DNA of 64,000 bases from Clostridia bacterium (GCA_017519405.1 JAFWSH010000002.1:1-64000); one strand, 5' to 3'. Shown: positions 44,832 through 53,428, counted from the first letter of the stretch. Notes: generated by a model from the sequence alone, not told the origin. Translations and numbers: made by a program.

Positions 44832-45967
44832 CCATGCAGGCTCCCGGGGCCCCTGTCCCCAACCTGACGCTGCCCGGGGCGCCGGCGGAGACCTCCCTGG
44901 TGGAGGCGCAGCCCTATGACGTCCGGGCGGACGGGGAGGCCTATGCCCGCAGCCTGGCGGGCTCCCCGGAGATCGACGCCCTGACCTCCACCATCGACGT
45001 GAACGACATGACCACCATCGTCACCTTCGGCGCGGGGGCGGCGGCGGAGATCTCCAAGGCCTCCGACGCGGTGCTGCGCACCATGAGCATGAGCGAGCTG
45101 GACGAGTCCAGCAGCCTCCTCACCACCCTGGCGGGGATCATGGGGAAGTTTGACCTGGAGGAAGTGAAGCCCAAGAGCGGCCTCATGAGCCGCCTTTTCG
45201 GCAACGCCCGGAAGCAGCTGGACCGGATCATGGGGAAGTATCAGTCCATCGGGGACGAGGTGGACAAGATCTATGTGCGGCTGCGGGGCTATGAGGAGGA
45301 GATCCGCCGCTCCAATACCCAGCTGGACCAGCTCTTCGAGGCCAACGTGGGCTATTACCACGAGCTGGTGAAGTACATCGAGGCCGGGGAGCAGGGGGTG
45401 CGGGAGATCGACGCCTACCTGACGGAGCGCACGGCGGAGCAGAAGCGCACCGGGGACCCGGCCATCCAGTTTGAGCTCCAGACCCTGCAGCAGGCCCGGG
45501 ACATGCTGCGCCAGCGGGTCCAGGACCTGCGGGTGGCGGAGGTGGTGGCCATGCAGTCCATCCCCATGATCCGCACCATGCAGTACAACAACATGTCCCT
45601 GGTGCGGCAGATCAACGCCGCCTTCATCACCACCCTGCCGGTGTTCAAGCAGGCCCTGGCCCAGGCCATCCTGCTGCGGCGCCAGCAGGTGCAGGCGGAG
45701 GCCCTGGGCACCCTGAGCAGCCGCACCAACGAGATGCTGCGGCGCAACGCGGCCAACGCGGCGGAGGTCTCGAAGCTCACCGCCCGCCTCCAGGCCGCCG
45801 GCAGCGGCATCGGCACGGACACACTGGAGGCCTCCTGGCGCACCATCATGACGGGCATCGAGGACACCCGCCGCCTCCAGGCCTCCGCCAGGCAGCAGCG
45901 GGAGGAGGACCAGGCCAAGCTGGACCGCATCCGGGCGGACTTCCGGCAGCGCATGGCGGAAGGGTGA
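44828..45967 (+). CDS. telA: TelA/YceH-family toxic-anion-resistance protein
   Basis: A 379-residue cytoplasmic protein of the TelA family, alpha-helical and coiled-coil-rich. Diagnostic segments are RLFGNARKQLDRIMGKYQSI, DKIYVRLRGYEEEIRRSNTQ, QLDQLFEANVGYYHELVKYI, and later NAAFITTLPVFKQALAQAI. GTG 44828 overlaps the yceG stop as GTGA and has GGGGGA 7 bases upstream; the next in-frame ATG (44834) is less well spaced. TelA proteins confer tolerance to tellurite, cell-wall antibiotics or other envelope stress. It closes the Ter/Tel module. Confidence 0.92.
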   Translation: MTMQAPGAPVPNLTLPGAPAETSLVEAQPYDVRADGEAYARSLAGSPEIDALTSTIDVNDMTTIVTFGAGAAAEISKASDAVLRTMSMSELDESSSLLTTLAGIMGKFDLEEVKPKSGLMSRLFGNARKQLDRIMGKYQSIGDEVDKIYVRLRGYEEEIRRSNTQLDQLFEANVGYYHELVKYIEAGEQGVREIDAYLTERTAEQKRTGDPAIQFELQTLQQARDMLRQRVQDLRVAEVVAMQSIPMIRTMQYNNMSLVRQINAAFITTLPVFKQALAQAILLRRQQVQAEALGTLSSRTNEMLRRNAANAAEVSKLTARLQAAGSGIGTDTLEASWRTIMTGIEDTRRLQASARQQREEDQAKLDRIRADFRQRMAEG

Positions 45968-46032
45968 GGAGGAGAAAGAACGGTTTTTTACGGGAAAGTC
46001 AGGGAGACTGTGCTTCGCTGTCCTGCGGGAAA

Positions 46033-46079
46033 AACCTCATCCGGCTCTGCGGAGCCACCTTCCCCTGAAGGGGAAGGCA
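46033..46079. repeat. GC-rich intergenic repeat, type 2 (copy A)
   Basis: AACCTCATCC is followed by an inverted repeat CCTTCCCCT / AGGGGAAGG. An inverted, related copy is at 53563-53610. It is MITE-like in character, in a 207-bp gap between telA and lysS. Confidence 0.5.
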
Positions 46080-46133
46080 GGGAGTGGAAAGAGGAACACT
46101 TGCGGTGGATTCCCGAAGAATGGATGAGGAACC

Positions 46134-46162
46134 AAAAAACGACCCGAGGCTCGGGTCGTTTT
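46134..46162. terminator. Bidirectional terminator between telA and lysS
   Basis: The perfect stem AACGACCCGA / TCGGGTCGTT with a 3-base loop is flanked by As on one side and Ts on the other. It lies 13 bases beyond the lysS stop and also serves the Ter/Tel operon. Confidence 0.88.
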
Positions 46163-46174
46163 GAATTGGATGGA

Positions 46175-47662
46175 TTACCCCAGGGGCTTCATGGTGGGGA
46201 AGAGCAGCACGTCCCGGATGGTGGGGGAGTCGGTCATCAGCATCACCATGCGGTCCAGGCCGAAGCCCAGGCCGCCGGTGGGGGGCATGCCGTACTCCAG
46301 GGCGGTGACAAAGTCCTCGTCGATCTCGGCGTGGATGCCCTGGCTGGCCCGGAGGGCCACCTGCTCCTCGAAGCGGCGGCGCTGGTCGATGGGGTCGTTC
46401 AGCTCCGAGAAGGCGTTGCCCATCTCGTGGCCGGTGATGAAGAACTCGAAGCGCTCGGTGAGGGCGGGGTTCTCCGGCTTGCGCTTGGCCAGGGGGCTGA
46501 TCTCCACGGGGTAGTCCGTGATAAAGGTGGGCTGCACCAGGGTGGCCTCCACATACTCGTCGAAGAGGGCCGCCAGGCAGTCGCCCCGGGTGGCAGTCTT
46601 CTCCACGTGGATCTCCCGGCGCTCCATCTCCGCCCGGGCCTCCTCGTCGCTCTGCCACGCCGTCCAGTCCACGCCGCAGGCTTCCTTCACCGCGTCGGCC
46701 ATGGTGATCCGCTTCCAGGGCGCCTTCAGGTGGATCACCTGCCCCTGGTAGGTGATGTCGCTGCTGCCGGTAGCCTTGATGGCCACGAATTCGTACAGCT
46801 GCTCCACCATCTCCATGACCTCGTGATAGTCCACATAGGCCTGGTAGGTCTCCACGGAGGTGAACTCCGGGTTGTGGGTGGCGTCCATGCCCTCGTTGCG
46901 GAAGATGCGCCCCACCTCGTAGACCTTCTCAAAGCCGCCCACGATCAGGCGCTTGAGGTACAGCTCGGTCTCGATGCGCAGGAGCATATCGATGTCCAGG
47001 GCGTTGTGGTGGGTGCGGAAGGGCTTGGCCGCCGCGCCGATCTCCACCGTCTGCAGCACCGGGGTGTCCACCTCCAGGAAGCCCCGGCCGTCCAAGAACT
47101 CCCGCACGGCGGAGATGATCTTCGACCGCTTGATGAAGGTATCCCGCACCTCCGGGTTCACGATGGTGTCCACATACCGCTGGCGGTAGCGCAGGTCCGT
47201 GTCCTGCAGGCCGTGGAACTTCTCCGGCAGCACCTTCAGGGACTTGGTGAGCAGGGTGATGCGCTGGGCGTGGACGGAGATCTCCCCGGTCTTGGTCTTG
47301 AACACCAGGCCGGTGACGCCCACGATGTCGCCGATGTCCCACTGCTTGAAGGCGGCGTAGGCTTCCTCCCCCACATCGTCCCGGCGGACGTAGAACTGGA
47401 TGTCCCCCTCCCCGTCCAGCAGGTGGGCGAAGGAGGCCTTGCCCATCACCCGGCGGCTCATCATGCGGCCGGCGATGGTGACCTCCTGCCCCTCCAGCGC
47501 GTCAAAGCCGCTGAGAATCTCAGCGGAGCGGTGGGTCACGGGGAAGTGGGTCAGCAGGTAGGGGTTCTGCCCGGCGTCCAGCAGCTGCTGCAGCTTCTGG
47601 CGGCGGATGATCTCCTGCTCGGTGAGCGGGGGCGTACCGGGGGTGACGGGATAATCAGGCAT
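46175..47662 (-). CDS. lysS: Lysyl-tRNA synthetase (class II)
   Basis: A 495-residue class II enzyme that charges tRNA-Lys. The OB-fold anticodon-binding domain is at ~55-165 ([20 protein letters not shown]). Class II motif 2 is [14 protein letters not shown] and motif 3 is [18 protein letters not shown] is 9 bases before the ATG at 47662, while the ATG at 47671 abuts it, so 47662 is the better start. It lies about 30 bases downstream of greA in the common greA-lysS arrangement and shares its promoter. Confidence 0.96.
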   Translation of the reverse strand: MPDYPVTPGTPPLTEQEIIRRQKLQQLLDAGQNPYLLTHFPVTHRSAEILSGFDALEGQEVTIAGRMMSRRVMGKASFAHLLDGEGDIQFYVRRDDVGEEAYAAFKQWDIGDIVGVTGLVFKTKTGEISVHAQRITLLTKSLKVLPEKFHGLQDTDLRYRQRYVDTIVNPEVRDTFIKRSKIISAVREFLDGRGFLEVDTPVLQTVEIGAAAKPFRTHHNALDIDMLLRIETELYLKRLIVGGFEKVYEVGRIFRNEGMDATHNPEFTSVETYQAYVDYHEVMEMVEQLYEFVAIKATGSSDITYQGQVIHLKAPWKRITMADAVKEACGVDWTAWQSDEEARAEMERREIHVEKTATRGDCLAALFDEYVEATLVQPTFITDYPVEISPLAKRKPENPALTERFEFFITGHEMGNAFSELNDPIDQRRRFEEQVALRASQGIHAEIDEDFVTALEYGMPPTGGLGFGLDRMVMLMTDSPTIRDVLLFPTMKPLG

Positions 47663-47690
47663 ATTGCTCATTCCTTTTGTCGGTTCAGGT

Positions 47691-48203
47691 TCAGACGGCG
47701 TCGCCCTTCTCGATGCCCTTCACCTGGTAGATGAGGGTGTAGCCGTCCAGGGGGATGGTGACCTTCTGGCCCACCTTGGCGCCGATGAGGCTGCGGCCCA
47801 CCTCGCTCTCGTCGGAGATGCGGTTCTGCAGCGGGTCCGCCTCCTGGTCGCCCACGATGGCGTAGCGGATCACCTCGCCCTTGGTGACCATGAAGTCGTC
47901 GTTAGTGGGGGACATGGTCTTCAGGGTGACGGTGGTGCCCACGGAGACCAGGTCGCTGCTGATCTCGTCGTCCTCCACCACCTCGGCGTTGTCGATGATG
48001 TCCTGCAGCTCGGCGATCTTGGTCTCGTTCTCCGCCTGCTTTTTCTTGGCCTCGGTATACTCGGCGTTCTCGCTCAGGTCGCCATAAGAACGGGCGAACT
48101 CAATCTCCTGGGCGATGGCGGGGCGGACCTCCGCCACCCGGTGGTCCAGATCGGCCTGGAGCTTTTCCAGTCCGGCCCGGGTAATCTTTTTCCTCTCAGA
48201 CAT
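47691..48203 (-). CDS. greA: Transcription elongation factor GreA
   Basis: A 170-residue GreA. The N-terminal coiled coil includes the acidic tip residues in [13 protein letters not shown], and the C-terminal FKBP-like domain shows in [19 protein letters not shown]. GreA rescues backtracked RNA polymerase by stimulating transcript cleavage in the secondary channel. AAAGGAG lies 9 bases before ATG 48203. A consensus promoter is about 95 bp upstream and a hairpin lies in the leader. Confidence 0.96.
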   Translation of the reverse strand: MSERKKITRAGLEKLQADLDHRVAEVRPAIAQEIEFARSYGDLSENAEYTEAKKKQAENETKIAELQDIIDNAEVVEDDEISSDLVSVGTTVTLKTMSPTNDDFMVTKGEVIRYAIVGDQEADPLQNRISDESEVGRSLIGAKVGQKVTIPLDGYTLIYQVKGIEKGDAV

Positions 48204-48240
48204 TCGTGTGAGCTCCTTTCAATGTCTTTGCGACATAAAC

Positions 48241-48268
48241 GAGCACCCCAAATGCATCGGGTGCTCCG
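48241..48268 (-). promoter_or_regulatory. Hairpin in the greA-lysS leader
   Basis: An 8-bp stem GAGCACCC / GGGTGCTC with a 10-base loop, followed on the minus strand by GTTTAT. It lies downstream of the greA promoter, so it is either an attenuator or leader structure for greA-lysS, or a weak terminator for the upstream STAS-kinase operon. The short T-run favours partial termination. Confidence 0.5.
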
Positions 48269-48294
48269 CTGTGCCTTCCCGGCCAGCCTGCGCC

Positions 48295-48323
48295 ATTATA
48301 CAGGAAAGAAATGCCTTTGTCAA
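48295..48323 (-). promoter_or_regulatory. Consensus sigma-A promoter for greA-lysS
   Basis: On the minus strand, TTGACA (48318-48323) and TATAAT (48295-48300) are 17 bp apart, a perfect consensus. The -35 box overlaps the last codons of the STAS-kinase gene. Confidence 0.92.
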
Positions 48324-49570
48324 TGCGGGGCAGGCAGGCCGGCTGCGCAGTTTTCGGCTTTTTCCGGCCGGGAAAACCACAGGGTCAGGTCCTGCACCAG
48401 GCCCTGGTCGCACAGGGCCGTGAGGCGCTCCACCGCCCGGCGGATCCGGCGTTCGCGCAGTGCCGGCTCGCCGCCCAGCTTCAGGACCAGCAGCAGATAC
48501 AGGAAGCGGACGAGGCCCACCGTCTCCACCTTGTTCCGGGCGGCGGCCAGGGCCTCCTCCGGCACAGGGCTGCCCTCCCGGCTCAGGTAGTTGGCCAGGG
48601 TCTCCTCGCACACCGTCCTGGACACGGCCTCCGGGATCCCCAGGAAGGCCATGCTGTTCCCCGGGTCGTCCAGGTTGAAGGCCCTGTAGGCCACAAAGAT
48701 CCCGGCGAAGTCGAACACCGGGTTGCCCACGCTGAGGGTGTCCATGTCGATGAGCAGGGCCTCGCCGTCGGAGAGCATGATGTTGTTCATGTGGAAGTCC
48801 CCGTGGATGACATGCAGGTCCTGGGGCATGGCCCGGAACAGGCCGGTGAGCCACGCCGCCACCCGGGGCGGCAGGACGTCGCCCAGCTGGGCCATGTAGC
48901 CCAGGTAGGTGTCCCGGGCGTCCGGCAGCTCCCCGGGCTCCGCCTGGATGGCGTGGACTTGGCGGATGATGCCGGTGTAGCGCCGGATCAGCTCGTCGGC
49001 CCGCTCCGGCGACTCCGCCAGCAGGCTGTTGAAGCTCCGGGCGTTGATGAGCTCAAACACCGAGCCGTACTTCTCCCCCACCTTCACGATGTCGTAGGAG
49101 ATGGCGGTGGGAATGCCCTTGATGAGGGCCTGCTTGGCGCGGCGCTGCTCGTTCTCGATCATGGGCAGGCAGTCGGGAATCTCATAGACCTTCACAATGG
49201 TCTCCCCGTCCAGGCGGTAGACCGTGCCGATGGCGCCCCGGCCGATCACCGGGCAGCCCGCCACGCTGATCTCCCGCATCTTCCGCACCACCGTCAGGAT
49301 GCTGGTGAAGCCCGTCATCTGCAGGATGTCGTACACCTCCGGGGTCACCTCCCGGAGGGTGAGGCCGCCGCAATCCCTGGACAAGCCCAGGAGCATCCGC
49401 AGCCCCGCGCTGGAGATAAACTGCAGTTCCCCGGCGTCCACCACCGGCGTCAGGCCCGGGTGCTCCGCCATGGCCTGGCGGATAAACGCGCCGGCCTCCC
49501 CGCTGTTGACGGCGTCCAGGCGTCCGTCCAGCGCCACCACCAGGCTGCTGCCCTCTGTCCACGTCCTCAT
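48320..49570 (-). CDS. STAS domain fused to aminoglycoside-phosphotransferase-like kinase
   Basis: A 416-residue fusion. Residues ~1-100 are an anti-sigma-factor-antagonist STAS domain (LVVALDGRLDAVNSGEAGAF, FISSAGLRMLLGL, with Ser where SpoIIAA-type proteins are phosphorylated). Residues ~105-400 are an APH-type kinase: VIGRGAIGTVYRLDGETIVK for ATP binding, HGDFHMNNIM with catalytic D258, and LIDMDTLSVGNPVFDFA for Mg binding. Similar fusions were noted as a paralogous family in Fibrobacter. It lies 12 bases after the response-regulator gene, so it is the third gene of that operon. The kinase substrate is unknown; small-molecule antibiotic modification should not be assumed. Confidence 0.85.
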   Translation of the reverse strand: MRTWTEGSSLVVALDGRLDAVNSGEAGAFIRQAMAEHPGLTPVVDAGELQFISSAGLRMLLGLSRDCGGLTLREVTPEVYDILQMTGFTSILTVVRKMREISVAGCPVIGRGAIGTVYRLDGETIVKVYEIPDCLPMIENEQRRAKQALIKGIPTAISYDIVKVGEKYGSVFELINARSFNSLLAESPERADELIRRYTGIIRQVHAIQAEPGELPDARDTYLGYMAQLGDVLPPRVAAWLTGLFRAMPQDLHVIHGDFHMNNIMLSDGEALLIDMDTLSVGNPVFDFAGIFVAYRAFNLDDPGNSMAFLGIPEAVSRTVCEETLANYLSREGSPVPEEALAAARNKVETVGLVRFLYLLLVLKLGGEPALRERRIRRAVERLTALCDQGLVQDLTLWFSRPEKAENCAAGLPAPH

Positions 49571-49582
49571 GGGGTCACCTCC

Positions 49583-50419
49583 TTATGTCCTGCTGTATTC
49601 CTGTTCTGTCTGAAGCTCGGCGCCCCGCTTCCGGGACATGAAGCTCCCGGTGTCCGTCCCCCAGGCGTAGCCCGCCATGTAGATGCCCCGGTAGCTGCGC
49701 ACCGCCTCCGGATCCCCGGAGAAGAAGCGCCAGGCGTCGCAGTCCAGCAGCTCCGGCCGGACCCGCAGCGTCCCCCGCCGAATCTCCAGGATCTCCCCGA
49801 TCCCCTGCTCCGTCAGGGTGTCCCGGAGGCTGCGCAGCACCGCGTCCAGCTGCTTTTGCATGGGCCGGTCATACATCCGGTCCTCCCAGAGCACCGCGAA
49901 GGCCTCCGCCCGGGTGACGCTGCCCCCCTGCCGGTCCACCAGGTAGGCCAGCAGCTCCTTGCACTTGGCCTGGCGGAAGACCACGGGCTTGCCCTCCACC
50001 AGCAGCTCGAAGGCCCCGAAGGTCCGGGCCGCGATCCGGGCAGGCGCCGCCGCGGCAGCCGGCCGGGCCGAGAGGGCGTGGGCTACCTCCGCCGCCAGCC
50101 GCTCCCGGCTCACCGGCTTCATCAGGTAGCCCGAGGCGTGCATCTCATAGGCCTTCACCGCATACTCGGAGTAGCCCGTCAGAAACACAATGGCCATGTC
50201 GGGCTGCCGCCGCTTGATCTCCGCCGCCAGGGCCAGGCCGTTCATGTCCGGCATGTCGATGTCCAGCAGGGCCAGCTCCGCCGGGTGGTCCTCCAGCCAG
50301 GCCAGGGCGTCCCGGGCCCGGGTGAAGCTCTCCGCCTCCGTCAGGGGGGGCAGGCTCCGGCACAGCGCCGCCACATAGTCGGCGATGAGGCGCTCGTCGT
50401 CCACACAGATGGCCCTCAA
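49583..50419 (-). CDS. Response regulator with SARP-like winged-helix output domain
   Basis: A 278-residue regulator. The receiver domain (~1-120) has the acidic pocket VDDE and phosphorylated D53 in LLDIDMPDMNG, plus FLTGYSEYAVKAYEMHASGY. After an Ala/Pro linker, residues ~145-245 form an OmpR/SARP-type winged helix (FGAFELLVEGKPVVFRQAKC). The frame continues upstream, but the TTG at 50419 begins right before the receiver fold, has GGGAGGG upstream and overlaps the kinase stop by 4 bases, so it is the likely start. Partner of the kinase at 50416-51684. Confidence 0.85.
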   Translation of the reverse strand: MRAICVDDERLIADYVAALCRSLPPLTEAESFTRARDALAWLEDHPAELALLDIDMPDMNGLALAAEIKRRQPDMAIVFLTGYSEYAVKAYEMHASGYLMKPVSRERLAAEVAHALSARPAAAAAPARIAARTFGAFELLVEGKPVVFRQAKCKELLAYLVDRQGGSVTRAEAFAVLWEDRMYDRPMQKQLDAVLRSLRDTLTEQGIGEILEIRRGTLRVRPELLDCDAWRFFSGDPEAVRSYRGIYMAGYAWGTDTGSFMSRKRGAELQTEQEYSRT

Positions 50420-51684
50420 GGCGTCTCCCTCCCTTCCCGCGCCGCCGGCGGCGCCGGGATGCGGATGGTGACCGTGGTGCCCTCCCCCGGCGAGCTGCGG
50501 ATGTCCAGGCTGCCGCCGCACATGCGCTCCACCCGCTCCCGCACGCTGCGGATGCCGATGTGGCTGCCGTCCAGCGTCTCCAGGCTGCCCACGTCGAAGC
50601 CCTGGCCGTTGTCCCGGATCTCCAGCCGGTGGAAGGCCCCCTCCCGCCGGGTGGAGACCTCCACCAGCCCGTCCTCCCGGATGCGGACGCCGTGGCGGAT
50701 GGCGTTCTCCACCATGGGCTGGAGGGTGAGGGGCGGCAGGCTGAAGTCCCCGTCCCCGATGTCCCAGCGCACCCGGATGTGGGGGAAGCGGGTCTCCTCA
50801 ATGGCGGCGTAGGTCCGGGTGTGCTCCAGCTCCTTCCAGAAGGGGATGAGCCCCGGCCGGCTCAGGGAGTCCAGGTTCTGCCGGAGATACTCGCTGAACT
50901 GCCCCGTCACGTCCGCCGCCTTCTCCGGGTCCGTGTGGCACAGGACCTGGATGGTGGAGAGGGTGTTGTAGAGAAAATGGGGCTGGATCTGGGACATCAT
51001 GATCCGGACCTGCTGCCGGTCCCGCAGGTCCTCCTCGTGCTCCCGGACAAACTGGCCGTGGAGCCAGATATAGTAGAACACACAGCTCAGGGCCATGGCG
51101 GCGGTGAGGCAGGAGATGGGGAAGTCCGTCTCCCCGGCGCTCAGGTCCAGCCAGGTGGCGGCCAGGATCATGCCCACAATCAGCACCGGCAGGGCCAGCT
51201 CCCGGACGGGCCCCCGACGGCGATAGCGGATGGTGATGAACAGCAGCTGCAGCAGCAGGGCCAGGCTCACCGCCAGGCAGGTGTAGCCCAGGGGGCCCCG
51301 GATGAAGTGGTTGTCCGGGCTGATGGAGAAGCACAGGCCGGAGAACAGGGCGGTCAGGTGGACCAGGGCGTTGATCCCCAGCAGGACCAGGGCCCACAGC
51401 CGCCGCCCTCCCCCGGGAGACACGATGGAGATGAACAGGGCGATCACCGCCGGCCGCAGGCAGTAGCCCAGGATGGCCGCCAGCGTCCGGGCCGTCACCC
51501 GGGGGGCGCCCGCCGCCAGCAGGCTCTCCACCTGGTTCTGCAGCACCAGGGCGGCGCAGAGCACCACCACCGCCAGCAGCGCCCGGCGGTGCACCCGGCG
51601 GATGTACGGGTCGTTGAAAACCGTGAAGGCCAGGCCTGTCAGCATAGCCAGCAAAAAGGCAATCTGAACCGCCGGCGTGCCCAT
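50416..51684 (-). CDS. LytS-like sensor histidine kinase
   Basis: A 422-residue kinase. About seven hydrophobic segments (~5-210) form a membrane sensor of 7TM type. The His_kinase domain carries H236 in MSQIQPHFLYNTLSTIQVL, and the ATPase domain has VENAIRHG and DNGQGFD near residues 325-370. GGAGGAGG precedes ATG 51684. It overlaps the response-regulator gene by 4 bases. The 7TM-sensor plus His_kinase architecture usually responds to envelope or small-molecule signals; the ligand is unknown. Confidence 0.92.
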   Translation of the reverse strand: MGTPAVQIAFLLAMLTGLAFTVFNDPYIRRVHRRALLAVVVLCAALVLQNQVESLLAAGAPRVTARTLAAILGYCLRPAVIALFISIVSPGGGRRLWALVLLGINALVHLTALFSGLCFSISPDNHFIRGPLGYTCLAVSLALLLQLLFITIRYRRRGPVRELALPVLIVGMILAATWLDLSAGETDFPISCLTAAMALSCVFYYIWLHGQFVREHEEDLRDRQQVRIMMSQIQPHFLYNTLSTIQVLCHTDPEKAADVTGQFSEYLRQNLDSLSRPGLIPFWKELEHTRTYAAIEETRFPHIRVRWDIGDGDFSLPPLTLQPMVENAIRHGVRIREDGLVEVSTRREGAFHRLEIRDNGQGFDVGSLETLDGSHIGIRSVRERVERMCGGSLDIRSSPGEGTTVTIRIPAPPAAREGRETP

Positions 51685-51737
51685 ACCGCTGCCTCCTCCG
51701 CTTCCGTTTCCCTTGTCCCGCCCGGGTATACGGCGCC

Positions 51738-51766
51738 ATTATAGCACGCTTTCCCCGGGACTGCAA
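51738..51766 (-). promoter_or_regulatory. Promoter of the kinase/regulator/STAS-kinase operon
   Basis: On the minus strand, TTGCAG (51761-51766) and TATAAT (51738-51743) are 17 bp apart, about 54 bases before the start. Confidence 0.75.
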
Positions 51767-51834
51767 TTGCTGCGGGCGGGGGAGATGGGTTTTATTTCCT
51801 TTTTGTGGGGGAGGGAGGGGACATCTCCCCGGCG

Positions 51835-51876
51835 AACCTCACCCCCCGGCCCCCTCCCCTTTCAGGCGAGGGGGGT
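51835..51876. repeat. GC-rich intergenic repeat, type 1 (copy B)
   Basis: This is the inverted match of 9616-9649 (AACCTCACCCCCCGGCCCCC on this strand). It directly precedes the IS3-type element. Confidence 0.5.
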
Positions 51877-51877
51877 T

Positions 51878-52485
51878 CTGGACTGGTATGGAAAAGTGAT
51901 AGTGGGTTGTGATATCATATGCATAGAATTGAGAGGTGAATTCTATGCCAAGCAACAACAGCAAGTATTCGCAGGAGATGAGGGAGCAGACGGCACGGCA
52001 CATTCTGGAGACGGGGAAATCGGCGACCAGCATGGCGGAAGAGCTGGGGATCGGTGTGGATACCGTGTGCCGGTGGGTGCGTGAATACCGGAGAAAGCAC
52101 GGGATGCCGGGGCTTCGGGAGGCCGTGCGCTGCCGCCTTAAGAAGGTGGAGGAGCGGAGAAACCGGCGGATCCGGGAGGAACGGGAAGACATCCTGACCG
52201 TGAAAGAGGATTTTGAGGAAAACAATCGAATCTGTGGAAGTACAGCGACAGGTAATATCGGCAGACACTTCACGACCACGGGATCAGAGGTGGCGTGATC
52301 AGGCCCGGATCTCTTCTGCTGCATCGGGATGTTCTACAGCCGGAAGCGTCTGCACAGCACCCTGGGCTGCATGAGCCCGGTGGCCTGCAGACTGCAGCAC
52401 TGTCGGGCCGGAACGGCCTGAAAACTACTACCGACTGGTATGCATATGCCCGCAATGACCACTCCGCATTTCCATACCAGTCCAG
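51878..52485 (+). mobile_element. Internally deleted IS3-family element, 608 bp
   Basis: Perfect 17-bp terminal inverted repeats, CTGGACTGGTATGGAAA at 51878-51894 and its complement at 52469-52485, bound an orfA gene and the last codons of orfB. The orfB remnant (FYSRKRLHSTLGCMSPV, 52329-52379) is the conserved C-terminal end of IS3-type integrases. Most of orfB, including the DDE residues, is missing, so the element cannot move by itself but could be mobilised in trans. Confidence 0.8.
51945..52298 (+). CDS. IS3-family transposase OrfA (C-terminally altered)
   Basis: A 117-residue helix-turn-helix protein. KYSQEMREQTARHILETGKS, SMAEELGIGVDTVCRWVREY and RRKHGMPGLREAV are typical of IS3-type OrfA. 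GAGAGGTG lies 6 bases before ATG 51945. From about residue 100 the sequence leaves the OrfA pattern because the internal deletion joins orfA to another part of the element. It lies inside a 608-bp element with intact ends; it may still bind the IS ends but cannot catalyse transposition. Confidence 0.75.
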   Translation: MPSNNSKYSQEMREQTARHILETGKSATSMAEELGIGVDTVCRWVREYRRKHGMPGLREAVRCRLKKVEERRNRRIREEREDILTVKEDFEENNRICGSTATGNIGRHFTTTGSEVA

Positions 52486-52503
52486 CCGCGGAGGTTTTGT
52501 ATC

Positions 52504-53139
52504 ATGCCAAGAACAATTCCTGAAGAATTCTGGAAGCCCAGAAAAAAGCTGTTTGTTATGCTGGTGATTTTTGCGCTGTGCTTTGCACGTTGTGCAGTCC
52601 ACGATTCAGCAGTGGAATACAGCGAGTGGTACAGTAGCAGCGTTGACAATCACGGACAGATCTACATTGCCACCAGCAGAAACATTATGGTGTACAGCGG
52701 GGGTGAGCTTGTTGATCGGATCTCTTTGCCAAGGCGACAGATGTATGCCTACAATGTGATCATTGATTCTCTCGATGAGATGCAGATTATTACGTCAGAC
52801 AACGAAGTGTTTCTGTACGATAAGTGCGGAAATGAATTCACCAAGGTCGAAGCAGTCGGTCAAAGAAGCAGGATCGAAAAGGGCGGCACCTCGAATAATG
52901 GTCTTTATTCTGTGATGATGTACAGCACTTTTGGCTGTCCATGGATTGAGTATACTGACGGGAACGGGATGAAGCAGGTCATCTTGTTTCCAATTGCTGA
53001 CTATCTGTTTCATCTTGGTACAATCTTGTTTGGTGTCCTGTTTGCCGTATGCGGGATAAAACTACTGATCGACGCACGTGTACTCTATCGCGAGCAAATC
53101 CGTCTTATCAGACTTCGGATCAAGGGCAAGCAAACCTGA
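52504..53139 (+). CDS. Orphan two-TM membrane protein in mobile island
   Basis: A 211-residue protein, AT-rich compared with the flanking core genes. A hydrophobic segment at ~15-32 and a second at ~168-188 bracket an extracytoplasmic domain of ~130 residues with beta-type repeats (NHGQIYIATSRNIMVYSGG and IITSDNEVFLYDKCGNEF), which look like propeller-type blades. No strong ribosome-binding site precedes ATG 52504, which lies 18 bases past the IS3 end. It could be an orphan immunity or cargo gene stranded between the IS3 remnant and a dead tnpV; no family was recognised. Confidence 0.6.
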   Translation: MPRTIPEEFWKPRKKLFVMLVIFALCFARCAVHDSAVEYSEWYSSSVDNHGQIYIATSRNIMVYSGGELVDRISLPRRQMYAYNVIIDSLDEMQIITSDNEVFLYDKCGNEFTKVEAVGQRSRIEKGGTSNNGLYSVMMYSTFGCPWIEYTDGNGMKQVILFPIADYLFHLGTILFGVLFAVCGIKLLIDARVLYREQIRLIRLRIKGKQT

Positions 53140-53155
53140 ACAGACAAAGTGGATC

Positions 53156-53428
53156 CGTTCAGTGACACCTTCCTGCCGTGCCATCTGTACTGTCAGCTGC
53201 TCCAGCATGCTGACAGCCCTCTCGTCCACTTCGACCAGATATCTGTCGAGGATACTGAAGAAGCTGCCGATAAAGGTCAGGATGGCCTTCCTCCAAGTAG
53301 GCTCTGTGCATTCTGCCCCATTTGCCAATGTGGTGTTGGGCAGAAACCTCAGGAGATGTTCTGCATTGAGACGGCGCCTGCTCTTGGGGCTTGTAAGCGA
53401 ACTCGCTTCCATTGACTGACTGTTGCAT
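53156..53428 (-). pseudogene. tnpV: TnpV remnant, frameshifted and 3'-truncated
   Basis: This closely matches the tnpV remnant at 9150-9527: HHIGKWGRMHRAYLEEGHPD in one frame, then DRYLVEVDERAVSMLEQLTV in another. A 5-base deletion near 53253 relative to the other copy causes the frameshift. Homology ends near 53156, so the last ~35 codons and the terminator hairpin are missing. The ancestral ATG is at 53428. Confidence 0.75.

Noticed and set aside
48204-48294. greA leader considered as a T-box or metabolite riboswitch
   Set aside because: Only one simple hairpin is visible; there is no specifier loop or T-box sequence.
52295-52567. Open frame across the right end of the IS3 element
   Set aside because: It runs out of the element over the inverted repeat in a frame different from the orfB remnant and has no ribosome-binding site.
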